64,000 nucleotides of DNA from Sulfolobaceae archaeon (GTDB lineage: Archaea > Thermoproteota > Thermoprotei_A > Sulfolobales > Sulfolobaceae): assembly GCA_026627305.1 (NCBI GenBank), contig JAPNVD010000030.1, positions 1-64,000 of the forward strand, read 5' to 3'. Shown here piece by piece: positions 17,530 to 25,732 of the stretch (positions within the stretch are counted from its first letter, which is position 1; the number at the start of each line of letters is the position of its first letter). Below the pieces are notes generated by a model. It ran no database searches, had not been told where the DNA came from, and saw only the letters and a list, made by a program, of their open reading frames with translations. Both the position numbers and the translations under genes were made by a program.

Positions 17530-17580
17530 CGGCAGGATCACTCTCGTGAGTGCCTATAAAGGCTCGATGATCGAGAGTCC
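17530..17580. other. GC-rich element with two hairpins, possible structured RNA
   Basis: The 50 bases between convergent nurA and the gene at 17582 are clearly richer in G and C than the surroundings. They hold a perfect stem CACTC/GAGTG around a TCGT loop (17539-17552) and a second perfect stem CTCGA/TCGAG around TGA (17563-17575). ACTCTC (17540-17545) can alternatively pair with GAGAGT (17573-17578), so two folds exclude one another. No C/D boxes, ACA box or tRNA pattern is found. It may be a small RNA or a terminator serving both converging genes. The strand is not determined. Confidence 0.45.
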
Positions 17581-17581
17581 G

Positions 17582-18049
17582 TTAAAGTAATCCTACGATG
17601 GTTATGAGTTCCTTTAAGATGTTCTCTTTCTCTTTTAGATCTTCTAATAATACCAAAAGTTCTTCTCTTCTTCTATCTAGTCCTAAAGTGCCGAAGAGGA
17701 AATAGTCTTTTTTCCTAGATTCGAGGAATTTTAATTCCCTTTCTATGTTCTTTTCAATTTCTTTATAGTATAAGTATATGTCTAGCAGATCAAGTACCAC
17801 TTCTCCTTCATCGTCTCTTGATGAGAAATATGGGCAAACATAACAAAATACGGGATGTGGATCCATTTTAGAATTAGATACCCAGGATGCGGGTGCATTA
17901 TTCCCTACTCTAAATTTGACGCAGAAATTTCCATTGTAAAATATACAATTTCTCTTCTTTCTTTCACCTATACTAATAATTTTATCGAAATTTTGCAATT
18001 TTTTAGAAAGTAGAGCGTTTAATGTAATTTCCCTGAATGATTGCTTCAT
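17582..18049 (-). CDS. Cysteine-containing protein of unknown function, possible metal binder
   Basis: A 155-residue soluble protein I do not recognise. Four cysteines are arranged as NCIFYNGNFC (residues 34-43) and a CYVC pair followed by PYF (near 69-72). Such a set could bind Zn or an iron-sulfur cluster; the first pair, in a basic ERKKRNC context, resembles YkgJ-like cysteine-cluster proteins only loosely. The C-terminal half is a charged helical region. It converges on the resection operon with a GC-rich hairpin element between. Confidence 0.5.
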   Translation of the reverse strand: MKQSFREITLNALLSKKLQNFDKIISIGERKKRNCIFYNGNFCVKFRVGNNAPASWVSNSKMDPHPVFCYVCPYFSSRDDEGEVVLDLLDIYLYYKEIEKNIERELKFLESRKKDYFLFGTLGLDRRREELLVLLEDLKEKENILKELITIVGLL

Positions 18050-18145
18050 TTCTAAAATATCTTTAGTATTTTGTAGGTTATATATCTATGAGAAGTCTAG
18101 ATTTTCTGAAATTACTGTAGTTTCCTCTTTTTATCTATAAAGAGC

Positions 18146-18176
18146 GGTATTTACCATCTGGTAATTCTTTAATACC
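18146..18176. promoter_or_regulatory. Nested inverted repeat in front of fur-like gene
   Basis: Outer arms GGTATT (18146-18151) and AATACC (18171-18176) enclose inner arms TTACC (18151-18155) and GGTAA (18160-18164) with an ATCT centre. It lies in the 203-base gap between the divergent gene at 18049 and the Fur-like gene at 18253. It could be an operator, or a hairpin in RNA. The rest of the gap shows only an AT-rich promoter-like stretch (AAAAATTTAAATC near 18212-18224). Confidence 0.45.
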
Positions 18177-18252
18177 TCAATCTCAGTTATCCATATTTCA
18201 AATTAGAAGAAAAATTTAAATCAATGTTTCTTTGAAGTAATAATTGGTATAA

Positions 18253-18678
18253 ATGGAAGAAAAAGAACTTGTGGAATTCCTTAGACAGAAAGGATTAAAA
18301 GTTACTCCACAAAGGTTAGCTGTATTAAAGCTATTGAGTAAAGGGGGGCATTTTACAGGAGAGCAAATATATGATGAAATTAAAAGGGTTGAGCCCAGCA
18401 TTAGTCTTTCAACAGTATATAATGCTCTTGAGGCATTAGAAGAAGCAGGGCTTATAAATTCATTTGAGGCTAATGGTGTAACGTGGTACGAATTAAGGAA
18501 AGAGCCACATATTAATGTTATATGTTTAGATACTAATGAAATAATTGATATAAACACGAAGCTAGATACTATATATGAAATTCTTAAAAATCAGGGGATT
18601 AATGTAAAAGCGGTTAACGTTGTAGCTTATGCGGAATGTTCTAATTTGCAGAAAGAGTCTCAAACAGCATCTTCTTAA
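18253..18678 (+). CDS. Fur-family transcriptional regulator
   Basis: A 141-residue protein with the Fur winged helix: [19 protein letters not shown], then [33 protein letters not shown], then an [11 protein letters not shown] wing. The dimerisation domain is present, but its metal ligands are reduced: the usual HxHxxCxxCG entry reads [14 protein letters not shown], and the two structural CxxC pairs of bacterial Fur are missing. This suggests a different or single metal site, or a redox or haem sensor. It may regulate itself through the nested repeat at 18146. Its 3' end overlaps the convergent nucleoside hydrolase gene by 38 bases. Confidence 0.85.
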   Translation: MEEKELVEFLRQKGLKVTPQRLAVLKLLSKGGHFTGEQIYDEIKRVEPSISLSTVYNALEALEEAGLINSFEANGVTWYELRKEPHINVICLDTNEIIDINTKLDTIYEILKNQGINVKAVNVVAYAECSNLQKESQTASS

Positions 18679-19561
18679 ACTTGTCCTCAAAGGCTTCTAG
18701 TACCAATTCAACGTTACTCTTTTTATTCAATAGTTTATACCAGTCAATTAACATTGCTCCTCTAGATTTTGAACAAGTTTCAACTTCAGCATAGACCTTT
18801 TCAGATTTTTTTATTATATTAGAATCTATAGATATTGAGACGGTTAAACTATCTGGATGAACACTACCCCTTTCGCCAGTTTTTAGTGAGTATTCTAATA
18901 ACTGCCTATTAGAATATACGAAAAACTTTGCAGCCTTAGTATTGATTTTTTCTATTTTATCCCAATCTTGTATAGTTAAAGTTGCCGCGTTCTCTGCAGT
19001 TTCCCACGGTACAACTGTTATATCAAATCCTGCTTTCAAAACGATATTCGCCGCTTCTGGATCGACCCAAAAATTAAATTCTCCTAAAGGAGTAGTATTT
19101 CCCCTACTTAGAGCACCTCCCATAATCCAGACCTTTTTTATTCTCTTAACTATCTCAGGATCTTTCAAATATGCTAACGCTAGATTTGTTAATGGCGATA
19201 CGGCTAGGATCTCTAGCTCGCCATTATATTCTTTTGATAACCTTATTATCGCATCAGCAGCAAACTCACTTTCTGGCTTTTTAGAAGGCGTTTGGTAATT
19301 CCAATCGCTCATTCCATTTTTACCATGAACTTCTTCTACTGTTCTCCATTCACCCATGATAGGTCTTCTAGCCCCAGGATATACAGGTACATCATTATAA
19401 CCAAAATATTCTAAAGTGAAGAGCGCGTTCTGTATTTCTTGCTCAAAGTTCACGTTTCCAGCTACTATAGTTACTCCCAATACCTCATAATTTTTTAAAG
19501 CTAATAATAGAGCAATTGTATCATCTGTAGCGGTATCAGAATCGAAGATTACCTTTCTCAT
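18641..19561 (-). CDS. Inosine-uridine type nucleoside hydrolase
   Basis: A 306-residue enzyme that cleaves ribonucleosides to base and ribose for salvage. The calcium-binding motif is near-standard: [19 protein letters not shown] at the N-terminus (DxDxxxDD). Downstream are the [12 protein letters not shown] strand, [25 protein letters not shown]-like [23 protein letters not shown], and HPDSLTVS near residue 240, which corresponds to the HDPL segment holding the last calcium ligand. Base preference (purine or pyrimidine) cannot be read safely; purine-specific relatives are known in Sulfolobales. It ends inside the fur-like gene on the other strand. Confidence 0.92.
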   Translation of the reverse strand: MRKVIFDSDTATDDTIALLLALKNYEVLGVTIVAGNVNFEQEIQNALFTLEYFGYNDVPVYPGARRPIMGEWRTVEEVHGKNGMSDWNYQTPSKKPESEFAADAIIRLSKEYNGELEILAVSPLTNLALAYLKDPEIVKRIKKVWIMGGALSRGNTTPLGEFNFWVDPEAANIVLKAGFDITVVPWETAENAATLTIQDWDKIEKINTKAAKFFVYSNRQLLEYSLKTGERGSVHPDSLTVSISIDSNIIKKSEKVYAEVETCSKSRGAMLIDWYKLLNKKSNVELVLEAFEDKFKKMLFETLSAN

Positions 19562-19777
19562 TTACACCTTCCACAAATAAATATCTCTAGAATATTATAT
19601 ACCTAATCCCGAAAAGTCTCGATAAAAGATTTATAAAAGAGAATATTAATGCTATGTTATCTAGCTTGTATACTTGGTTAAATGAGTAGTTGATTAGTGG
19701 AGATCATTAAGGTTCATATTCTTGAAAACGCTAGGCTGAAGTTATAACTATATTTTCTATTTTAAACAAAATCTTTC

Positions 19778-19795
19778 CATAGAGTGATCTCTATG
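19778..19795. promoter_or_regulatory. Perfect palindrome upstream of SMC-related gene
   Basis: CATAGAG-TGAT-CTCTATG forms an inverted repeat with 7-base arms. It ends just upstream of the TATA region of the gene starting at 19841, a position where an activator or repressor could act. The rest of the 279-base gap (19562-19840) is AT-rich with no open frame or sRNA motif that I can support. Confidence 0.45.
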
Positions 19796-19801
19796 AAATG
19801 G

Positions 19802-19817
19802 TTAAATTTATTTTTAA
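19802..19817 (+). promoter_or_regulatory. TATA box for the SMC-related gene
   Basis: TTAAATTTATTTTTAA lies with its centre about 30 bases before the ATG at 19841, fitting a transcript with little or no leader. The palindrome at 19778 directly precedes it. Confidence 0.55.
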
Positions 19818-19840
19818 CAAAGTTAGTAGTATAGATTGTA

Positions 19841-21586
19841 ATGAAAGTAAGAGTTAGTAATATAGGAGGTATAACTAGCGAGCTGTCTCTACAATTAGAG
19901 AAAGGAATATTTTTATATAAAGCTCCTAATGCATATGGTAAGACATCTTTTGCAAGAGCTTTGGTATCCTTGCTTACATCTGAAATAAAAGCTGAAGATC
20001 TACTTAACGTGTTTTCTGATGCAGGATATATTGAAGTAGAAATGGATGGTAAAGAGTATTACAGAAGGATTAAGAGAGTAAAGAATAGTATCGTTGAAGA
20101 TAAGAAGCTAATAATTGATGATGATAGAGCGCTCCTATTATCGTTTTTCTCACCTGAGAATAAGCTTGTTAGTCATATAATGAGCGGAAATGATGATCTT
20201 GAATGGTTCATAGCGGCTGCTTCAAGAGTTGAAGAGATAAAGAAGAGGAAAGACGAGTTAACTAAAAGATTAGAAGAAATAAAAAGCCAAAGGGATGAAA
20301 TACAGAAGAAATACAAATCAACAATATCTCTCCAGGAACAAATAAAGAATATAGATGAGGAGATAGAGAGACTTGAAAAAGAGAAAGAAAGTGTAAATAT
20401 GATGCTAAAGACTGATACTAGCCTGTTGATAACTAAACAAAATAAACTTAACGAGTTAAATAGCAAAATAGAATTAAAGACCGAAGAGCTAGAAGAAACA
20501 AAAAGGAAGTTAAACGCTGTTGAAAAATCCATTAAAGATATCCAGGAAAAGATAGGCAATATCAATAAGGAAAAGCTAGAAAGTGAATTGAACGAAATAA
20601 CTGCTAAACTGCAAGAGATGACTAAAGAGAGAAATGAAATAGAAATCGAGTTAAAGGCGTTAGATAGAGTGCTTGAGGAGGTTAGAGAAGCAGATCAGCA
20701 TCATGCGGATACATGTTATGTATGTGGAAGCAAGGTAAGTCCAGATATATGGAAGGTCAGGATTGATATAATTAGTAGTGAGATCAGGAAGAATTCTGCT
20801 AGATTGTCCACTCTCAATAACGAATTAGCTGAATTGCAGAAGAGGAAAACTGAGATAGAGAATACAATTAAGGAATTGACGAGATTAAATAATGAACTTG
20901 AAAAATTAAATGCTAGAAGAGAGGAGTATCAAAATAAAATAGAATTCTTGAAATATCAGATCGAAGATCTAGAACGCCAGAAAAGAGAGATGGAAGAGAG
21001 ATATGATAAAACTACAGTTAGTGTTGTATCTGAAACTAATAATATAGTTGTTCAAAGAATAGAGGAGCTTAAGAGGAAGAGGGAAGATCTATTCTATGAG
21101 TTACAGAATTTAGGTATGCCATCATCATTAATGGAAGAGTTAGAGCTAAAAGAGAAAGAGATTAAAGAATTAGAGGCAGAAATTGAGGAATTACAAAAGG
21201 AATACATAAGAAGACTAACAGTTGTAAAAGAAGAATTTATCTCGATAGCTAATAGCCTATTAAAGGATTTAGAATTCGAAATAGAGGCTGAATTAGATAG
21301 TAATTACAGATTAAAAATTAGGAAGAATGGTGCTGAGTTGTCAGTGAAGAAACTATCATCTTCAGAAAAGATCACGTTGGCTTTAATACTAGTAGTGATA
21401 GCATTAAAAGAGTATTTCAGATCTCCGTTCTTCATAGTTGACGAATCATTCATGAGCTTTGATCAAACAAGATTTAATAAAATACTAAATTACCTTAAGA
21501 ATGTAACGGACTACATCATAGTGACGAGGAGTGAGGACGTTATTGAGTTTTTGAAGGTGTCCACGGCTCCTCAAGCCTCTTCATAA
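19841..21586 (+). CDS. Archaea-specific SMC-related protein with zinc hook (coalescin-like)
   Basis: A 581-residue ABC ATPase with a Rad50-like plan at smaller size. An N-terminal strand region leads to Walker A APNAYGKTS (about residues 29-37), then a coiled coil, a zinc hook CYVC (292-295), the returning coil, a weakened signature VKKLSSSEKITLALILV near 505, and Walker B FFIVDESFMSFDQ near 535. The total coil is much shorter than in Rad50. The layout matches archaea-specific SMC-related proteins (ASRP), a group that I recall includes coalescin (ClsN), which organises the B compartment of Sulfolobus chromosomes; the exact identity is inferred. No Mre11-like partner is next to it. It overlaps the convergent gene at 21540 by 47 bases. 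Confidence 0.82.
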   Translation: MKVRVSNIGGITSELSLQLEKGIFLYKAPNAYGKTSFARALVSLLTSEIKAEDLLNVFSDAGYIEVEMDGKEYYRRIKRVKNSIVEDKKLIIDDDRALLLSFFSPENKLVSHIMSGNDDLEWFIAAASRVEEIKKRKDELTKRLEEIKSQRDEIQKKYKSTISLQEQIKNIDEEIERLEKEKESVNMMLKTDTSLLITKQNKLNELNSKIELKTEELEETKRKLNAVEKSIKDIQEKIGNINKEKLESELNEITAKLQEMTKERNEIEIELKALDRVLEEVREADQHHADTCYVCGSKVSPDIWKVRIDIISSEIRKNSARLSTLNNELAELQKRKTEIENTIKELTRLNNELEKLNARREEYQNKIEFLKYQIEDLERQKREMEERYDKTTVSVVSETNNIVVQRIEELKRKREDLFYELQNLGMPSSLMEELELKEKEIKELEAEIEELQKEYIRRLTVVKEEFISIANSLLKDLEFEIEAELDSNYRLKIRKNGAELSVKKLSSSEKITLALILVVIALKEYFRSPFFIVDESFMSFDQTRFNKILNYLKNVTDYIIVTRSEDVIEFLKVSTAPQASS

Positions 21587-21878
21587 GCAATTTATTTAGA
21601 TCAGTCTTAACGGCTTCACTAACATCGCTTGGTATATCAGAGATCGGCTCAAACCAGCCGACGTTAGCTATCATGCCTAGCTCCTCAGCTTTCGCTTTTA
21701 GCCAAAATGCTACAGCTAGAGCGGCTTTAGTAGGTTTAAATATTACTACTGAGGGTCCTATAGAAGAACTAGCAATTTTTATCGCGTGTTTAGATACTGT
21801 TTTCCATCTTGTCTTTGTTATTATTCTAACAAGTTCTTTTGCTCTTTCCTTCTCACCTACTGCATAAAAGATTATCAT
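21540..21878 (-). CDS. Small conserved-looking protein of unknown function
   Basis: A 112-residue basic, alpha/beta soluble protein. It starts with a strand and helix IIFYAVGEKERAKELVRII, then SSSIGPSVVIFKPTKAALAVAFWLKAKAEELG, then VGWFEPISDIPSDVSEAVK. No catalytic motif is recognised. Its last 47 bases lie inside the end of the SMC-related gene on the opposite strand, so both frames are constrained there and the pairing is probably old. Whether the two proteins work together is unknown. Confidence 0.55.
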   Translation of the reverse strand: MIIFYAVGEKERAKELVRIITKTRWKTVSKHAIKIASSSIGPSVVIFKPTKAALAVAFWLKAKAEELGMIANVGWFEPISDIPSDVSEAVKTDLNKLLMKRLEEPWTPSKTQ

Positions 21879-21956
21879 ATTTTAAATAATAGATATAGAC
21901 TTTTATAAATCTATAATTAATGTCAGGTCTTAGCTATTTTTCACTTAAAAAATAGG

Positions 21957-22934
21957 CTAGCCAATAATAAACTGGTAAGCTTTAACCTTTTCGTTTTCTA
22001 ATATTACTAAGGCAGCGTGTAATATTCCTTCGCCGTATTCACTACCTGGATTAATGACTATTGTCTTTCCTATCTTATCAAACGCTCTAGATTCGTGTAT
22101 ATGTCCGTGAAGTCCTAATAATGGTTGATATTCTTCGATTATCTTTCTAACGCCTTGAGATCCTACATGTTGCATTACTATTTCTCCACCTCGGACGACA
22201 GGTTTAAGATCTTTATCTAGCAACGGAGCTAGATCTAAATTTGTGTTGAAAGGAGGAGGATGCACGTTTAGTATTGTAGTTTCAGGATTCTGTACTTTCT
22301 CCATTTGTTTCTTTAATTCTTCATAAATCTTCTCATCTTCCATTTCTCTAGGTGTGTGCCAAGGAGTAGGATTTGCATATCCAAACGAGATCATTTCATA
22401 CTTATCCTTTATCCTTATTATCTCTCCTTCGCACTTCTTCATAACCTTGCTTTCGCTGATCACATCAAATAGATATATTGGATCATCATTGCCTAAGTTT
22501 ATATAAATTGGTATATTGGAATCAGCGTATCTCTCATCAGCTATTTTAATCCATTCGCGTAATTTGTTTATCATAGCCTCTTTAAAATATTTCCTTACAA
22601 CTTCTTCATTTTCTTGCATTTCTTTATATTCCTCTTTACTTATGATCACGTAGTATAAACCTTGTTTACTGAACTCTCTTATCTTCTCTGCTAAAAATGA
22701 CTTGTCTATCACTTTTTCCTCTATCTGGTAAGTTCCATTCCCTAGATCCACTATAGGTACTAATGCTTTACCTGCAACATCTCCGCCTATAATAAGTACA
22801 TTCGCATTATACATTTTACCGGCATTCAAGAATTTCCTAAAAGCCACGTCAGAGCCATGCAAATCTGATGTAAAAAGTATCCTCACTTGTTCATTTTTTT
22901 GCTCTTTCTCTTTCCTCTTAAATAGTGATACCAC
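21957..22934 (-). CDS. Calcineurin-like metallophosphoesterase
   Basis: A 325-residue protein with the complete set of metal-binding motifs: [10 protein letters not shown] near residue 20, IIGGDVAGK near 48, NLGNDDP near 148 (GNHD-like with Asp), LNVHPPPF near 222, and [10 protein letters not shown] near 275. It resembles archaeal Icc-type phosphoesterases, whose substrate is usually unknown (phosphodiester or phosphomonoester). The first 15 residues are very basic, rich in Lys and Glu. A T/A-rich stem (near 21932-21954) follows its stop. Confidence 0.85.
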   Translation of the reverse strand: MVSLFKRKEKEQKNEQVRILFTSDLHGSDVAFRKFLNAGKMYNANVLIIGGDVAGKALVPIVDLGNGTYQIEEKVIDKSFLAEKIREFSKQGLYYVIISKEEYKEMQENEEVVRKYFKEAMINKLREWIKIADERYADSNIPIYINLGNDDPIYLFDVISESKVMKKCEGEIIRIKDKYEMISFGYANPTPWHTPREMEDEKIYEELKKQMEKVQNPETTILNVHPPPFNTNLDLAPLLDKDLKPVVRGGEIVMQHVGSQGVRKIIEEYQPLLGLHGHIHESRAFDKIGKTIVINPGSEYGEGILHAALVILENEKVKAYQFIIG

Positions 22935-22998
22935 AAGTTTAACTTAATTAGCTACTATATTTAAGTATATTTATAGAATCCATTTAAGTGAGGAAGAA

Positions 22999-23652
22999 AT
23001 GAGCATAATAATTTTAATTAGACATGGTCAAAGCGTGATAAACGTTAACAGAATTTTAAGTCATGATATAAACGGAAATCCCTTAACAGATGAAGGAATC
23101 AAACAAGCAAAGAAAGCTGCACAGGAATTAAAGAAGTTGCCTAAGATATCTGTTATATTTACAAGCCCTGTTTGTAGGGCATTACAAACTGCAAAATTGA
23201 TAGCGGAGGAATTAAACATGGGTGAACCAATAATTGATGATAGGCTAAGGGAGAGGTTTATGGGTGAACTTAACAATAAGAAAATAGATCTCTCAGATCA
23301 CTGGAAAGTAAAGCTAGAAAGAAATGAAATAAAATATGAAGGTATTGAAAGTTGGCTTAGTTTAGAACATAGAATGGTTGATTTTACGTCAGAAATAGTC
23401 AGCAAATATCCAAATGAAGTTGTTATAGCTGTAAGTCATTATGATCCTATAAGGGCATTATTAGGATATATCCTTGATTTGGATGATATATCTGCATGGG
23501 GTATATCAATACCTAATGCTAGCTTAACAACCTTAAACTGTAAAAGCACTCGAGTGGAGGAATGTAAGATCTTAAGTGTTGGAGCACCTATCTTCTCTAA
23601 AGAACTGTTATACAGACTCAATAGCTACATCAAAGTTCCTAATAGTGCTTAG
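22999..23652 (+). CDS. Histidine phosphatase family protein (phosphoglycerate mutase-like)
   Basis: A 217-residue branch-1 histidine phosphatase. The catalytic LIRHGQS motif is at residues 6-12, VIFTSPVCRALQTAKLIAEEL follows with the second phosphate-binding Arg, RLRERFMGEL is the third, and AVSHYDPIRALL near 150 holds the second active-site His. It may be a phosphatase or a cofactor-dependent mutase; the substrate is not readable. A GTGAGG about 8 bases before the ATG is a plausible ribosome site. Its 3' end overlaps dtdA on the other strand by 45 bases. Confidence 0.85.
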   Translation: MSIIILIRHGQSVINVNRILSHDINGNPLTDEGIKQAKKAAQELKKLPKISVIFTSPVCRALQTAKLIAEELNMGEPIIDDRLRERFMGELNNKKIDLSDHWKVKLERNEIKYEGIESWLSLEHRMVDFTSEIVSKYPNEVVIAVSHYDPIRALLGYILDLDDISAWGISIPNASLTTLNCKSTRVEECKILSVGAPIFSKELLYRLNSYIKVPNSA

Positions 23653-24327
23653 CAACTTTAATTTTAACTCCTTATTTACGTTATCAAATATTACTTTATT
23701 TATTCTTTCAATTGAGTTAGTAATTGCCTGGGCTATCACGTTTTCATTGGTTTCAGAAAGAACATATTTTGATAAAATATGTGAAACACACGAACTTTTG
23801 CCAGCTAATTTAGAAAATAGAGGAGCATAATGTGGTCCACCAAAGCCTGAGACTATTTCATTACATTCTATTTCCCTAAATTTTTCTACACCTCTTAATG
23901 TAGCTTCAACTAGTGCTTTAACCAATTTTTGATTACTCCAATATTCAATACTGCTTCCAATTTCAACAAATATTATTGGAGTTCTTTGATAAGTTGGACC
24001 ATGATGTGTTGCTTCTAAGGATTTATTTAGAGCGTTTTCCGGTATTTTTAATAATTCTCTATATATAGACGTTAAAAGTCTAGGATATGCCATCCCAAGC
24101 TTATACGGTTCACCACCTAATGTTTGTGAAGTAGGATTTCCAGGATAGTGAACAGTATAGCTCGGAATTTTTGACTTGCTTTCGTGCCTACTGAACACAA
24201 TAATTGCATCACCACTATCGTACTTAAAATCTGTAACATCCTCATCAACTTCCTCAAACTTGTAACCAAGATCTTTTATTGTCTTTCCAACGGGATCCTG
24301 TTTTGATATAATAAACCTAATATCCAC
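23608..24327 (-). CDS. dtdA: D-aminoacyl-tRNA deacylase, archaeal type
   Basis: A 239-residue proofreading enzyme that hydrolyses D-amino acids from mischarged tRNA. Diagnostic segments are DAIIVFSRHESKSKIPSYT, VHYPGNP, LEATHHGPTYQ (paired His), and GFGGPHYAP, which match the archaeal/plant DTD2 family and not bacterial Dtd. Zinc ligands are supplied by the His-containing motifs. Length is close to the family norm, slightly short. It is 5 bases from the FAD oxidoreductase gene upstream, suggesting a shared transcript. Confidence 0.93.
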   Translation of the reverse strand: MDIRFIISKQDPVGKTIKDLGYKFEEVDEDVTDFKYDSGDAIIVFSRHESKSKIPSYTVHYPGNPTSQTLGGEPYKLGMAYPRLLTSIYRELLKIPENALNKSLEATHHGPTYQRTPIIFVEIGSSIEYWSNQKLVKALVEATLRGVEKFREIECNEIVSGFGGPHYAPLFSKLAGKSSCVSHILSKYVLSETNENVIAQAITNSIERINKVIFDNVNKELKLKLLSTIRNFDVAIESV

Positions 24328-24332
24328 GACTA

Positions 24333-25259
24333 TTATAGGAGGTTAAGCAATTTTAAAGCTTGATTAACTAATACTGGGGCTACTGCAAATCCAAACCTAT
24401 ATCCTGTTATGACTACTGCATTTTCATAGACCTTTTCAACAATAGGTTTACCATCTTGTGAGAGATATCTCAATCCTGTTTTTATCGTAATATTAGTTGT
24501 GTCTAAATTTTGAATAACTTCGCTGAAGCTATTTACTATATTGTTTACAATAGTAAAGTCTATACTTAAGTTGTCAGTTTGTTCTACATCACCATTTAGA
24601 TATAGTTGCTTTCCTTCTGTGGCCAGATATCCTTTATATAGCAAGATGGAGCGTAATCCTGACTTTTTGGTTATCACCATGTGGCCCTTTAATGGTGTTA
24701 ACTTAATTGATGGAAATAATTTAAAAGTTTGATATCCCGTAGCAAAAACAAAGTAATCGCCTTTTATGATTTCATCACTACTCTCTACACTAATAATTTT
24801 ATTATTTTCAGTGTTTAGTTTAACTATGTTCGTTTGTAATAGAATTTTATTATCTTTAATTAACTCACTTATTAGTTCATCTCCCTGAACAAAAAGTCCA
24901 GTATCCAAGAGTTCAGCTTCTGGCAAGTTGCTTAAGCTAGGATCTAATTCCAATATTTTTTCTCTAGTTATCCTTTTACTTGCATCTTTCACTGGGTATC
25001 TTAATATCGGTAGTTCTTCAGAGTAAATTCCTAGTTCATCACTTATTTGCTTATAGTACTCAACAGCTTGCTTACATAGATCTACAAAATTATCACAAAG
25101 AGGTGGCATAACTGCCCAATGGCTAACTAAGGAATTCTGTGAAGGATTTTTCTCTTTTTCCAAAATTGTTATATCCTTTATTATCCTAGAATGCTTTCTT
25201 GCATAATATGCTGTTAGCAGTCCAGTTATTCCTGAGCCGATAATTATTAAATTAGCCAT
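24333..25259 (-). CDS. FAD-dependent amine/amino acid oxidoreductase (DAO family)
   Basis: A 308-residue flavoprotein. It opens with LIIIGSGITGLLTAYYARKH (Rossmann GxGxxG), has the ILEKE end of the second strand, a substrate half with PLKGHMVITKK, and a C-terminal FAD-closing GLRYLSQDGKPIVEKVYENAVVITGYRFGFAVAP. This matches the DAO fold (D-amino acid oxidase, sarcosine oxidase, glycerol-3-phosphate dehydrogenase relatives). Downstream dtdA also handles D-amino acids, so a role in D-amino acid oxidation is attractive but only inferred. Confidence 0.8.
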   Translation of the reverse strand: MANLIIIGSGITGLLTAYYARKHSRIIKDITILEKEKNPSQNSLVSHWAVMPPLCDNFVDLCKQAVEYYKQISDELGIYSEELPILRYPVKDASKRITREKILELDPSLSNLPEAELLDTGLFVQGDELISELIKDNKILLQTNIVKLNTENNKIISVESSDEIIKGDYFVFATGYQTFKLFPSIKLTPLKGHMVITKKSGLRSILLYKGYLATEGKQLYLNGDVEQTDNLSIDFTIVNNIVNSFSEVIQNLDTTNITIKTGLRYLSQDGKPIVEKVYENAVVITGYRFGFAVAPVLVNQALKLLNLL

Positions 25260-25321
25260 ATAGAAACTTTTAATTTTGAGTATAATAAGTTTTTTAAGAT
25301 CGAGGTAGAAGAATTATACCT

Positions 25322-25732
25322 ATGGATTCTGGAGATCCTGAATTACAAAAAATCTTGGAAGAGAAAGCTAAGCAACTTCTTAGCAAAGAAACTAGCGAAG
25401 AAGAATTTAAGAGCGGTATAGTAAACCATTTAGATTCTAAAAACTTTGATAAATTTATCAAGAGATTTAAAGTTGCAGTAGTGGATTTTTGGGCAGAATG
25501 GTGTGCTCCATGCTTAATTTTGGCACCAGTGATCGAGGAATTGGCATCTGAATATCTGAATGTTGGCTTTGGAAAGATTAATAGTGATGAAAATCCGGAT
25601 ATCTCTGCTGCATATGGCATAATGAGTTTGCCCACTGTATTGATATTCAAAAACGGCGAAGTAGTAGATGAAGTTATAGGTGCTGTGCCGAGGGAAGAAA
25701 TAGAGGAAAGATTAAAGAGATGGTTAGAATGA
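25322..25732 (+). CDS. Thioredoxin
   Basis: A 136-residue thioredoxin with the active site WCAPC (Cys61, Cys64) after VAVVDFWAE, and the cis-proline loop SLPTVLIF near residue 106. An N-terminal helical extension of about 45 residues, rich in Glu and Lys, precedes the fold and is longer than in typical 105-residue thioredoxins. It reduces protein disulfides in the cytosol. Its stop overlaps the start of the next gene (ATGA), so the two are probably translated together. Confidence 0.93.
   Translation: MDSGDPELQKILEEKAKQLLSKETSEEEFKSGIVNHLDSKNFDKFIKRFKVAVVDFWAEWCAPCLILAPVIEELASEYLNVGFGKINSDENPDISAAYGIMSLPTVLIFKNGEVVDEVIGAVPREEIEERLKRWLE

Noticed and set aside
19562..19777. Possible sRNA near 19700-19735 (CTGA at the end of a guide-like stretch)
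   Set aside because: A single CTGA without a C, D' or C' box at the right distances.
21930..21956. Stem CTATTTTT/AAAAAATAG after the metallophosphoesterase gene
   Set aside because: Stem is made of A/T tracts only; hairpin terminators are not usual in crenarchaea, so it is not listed as a feature.
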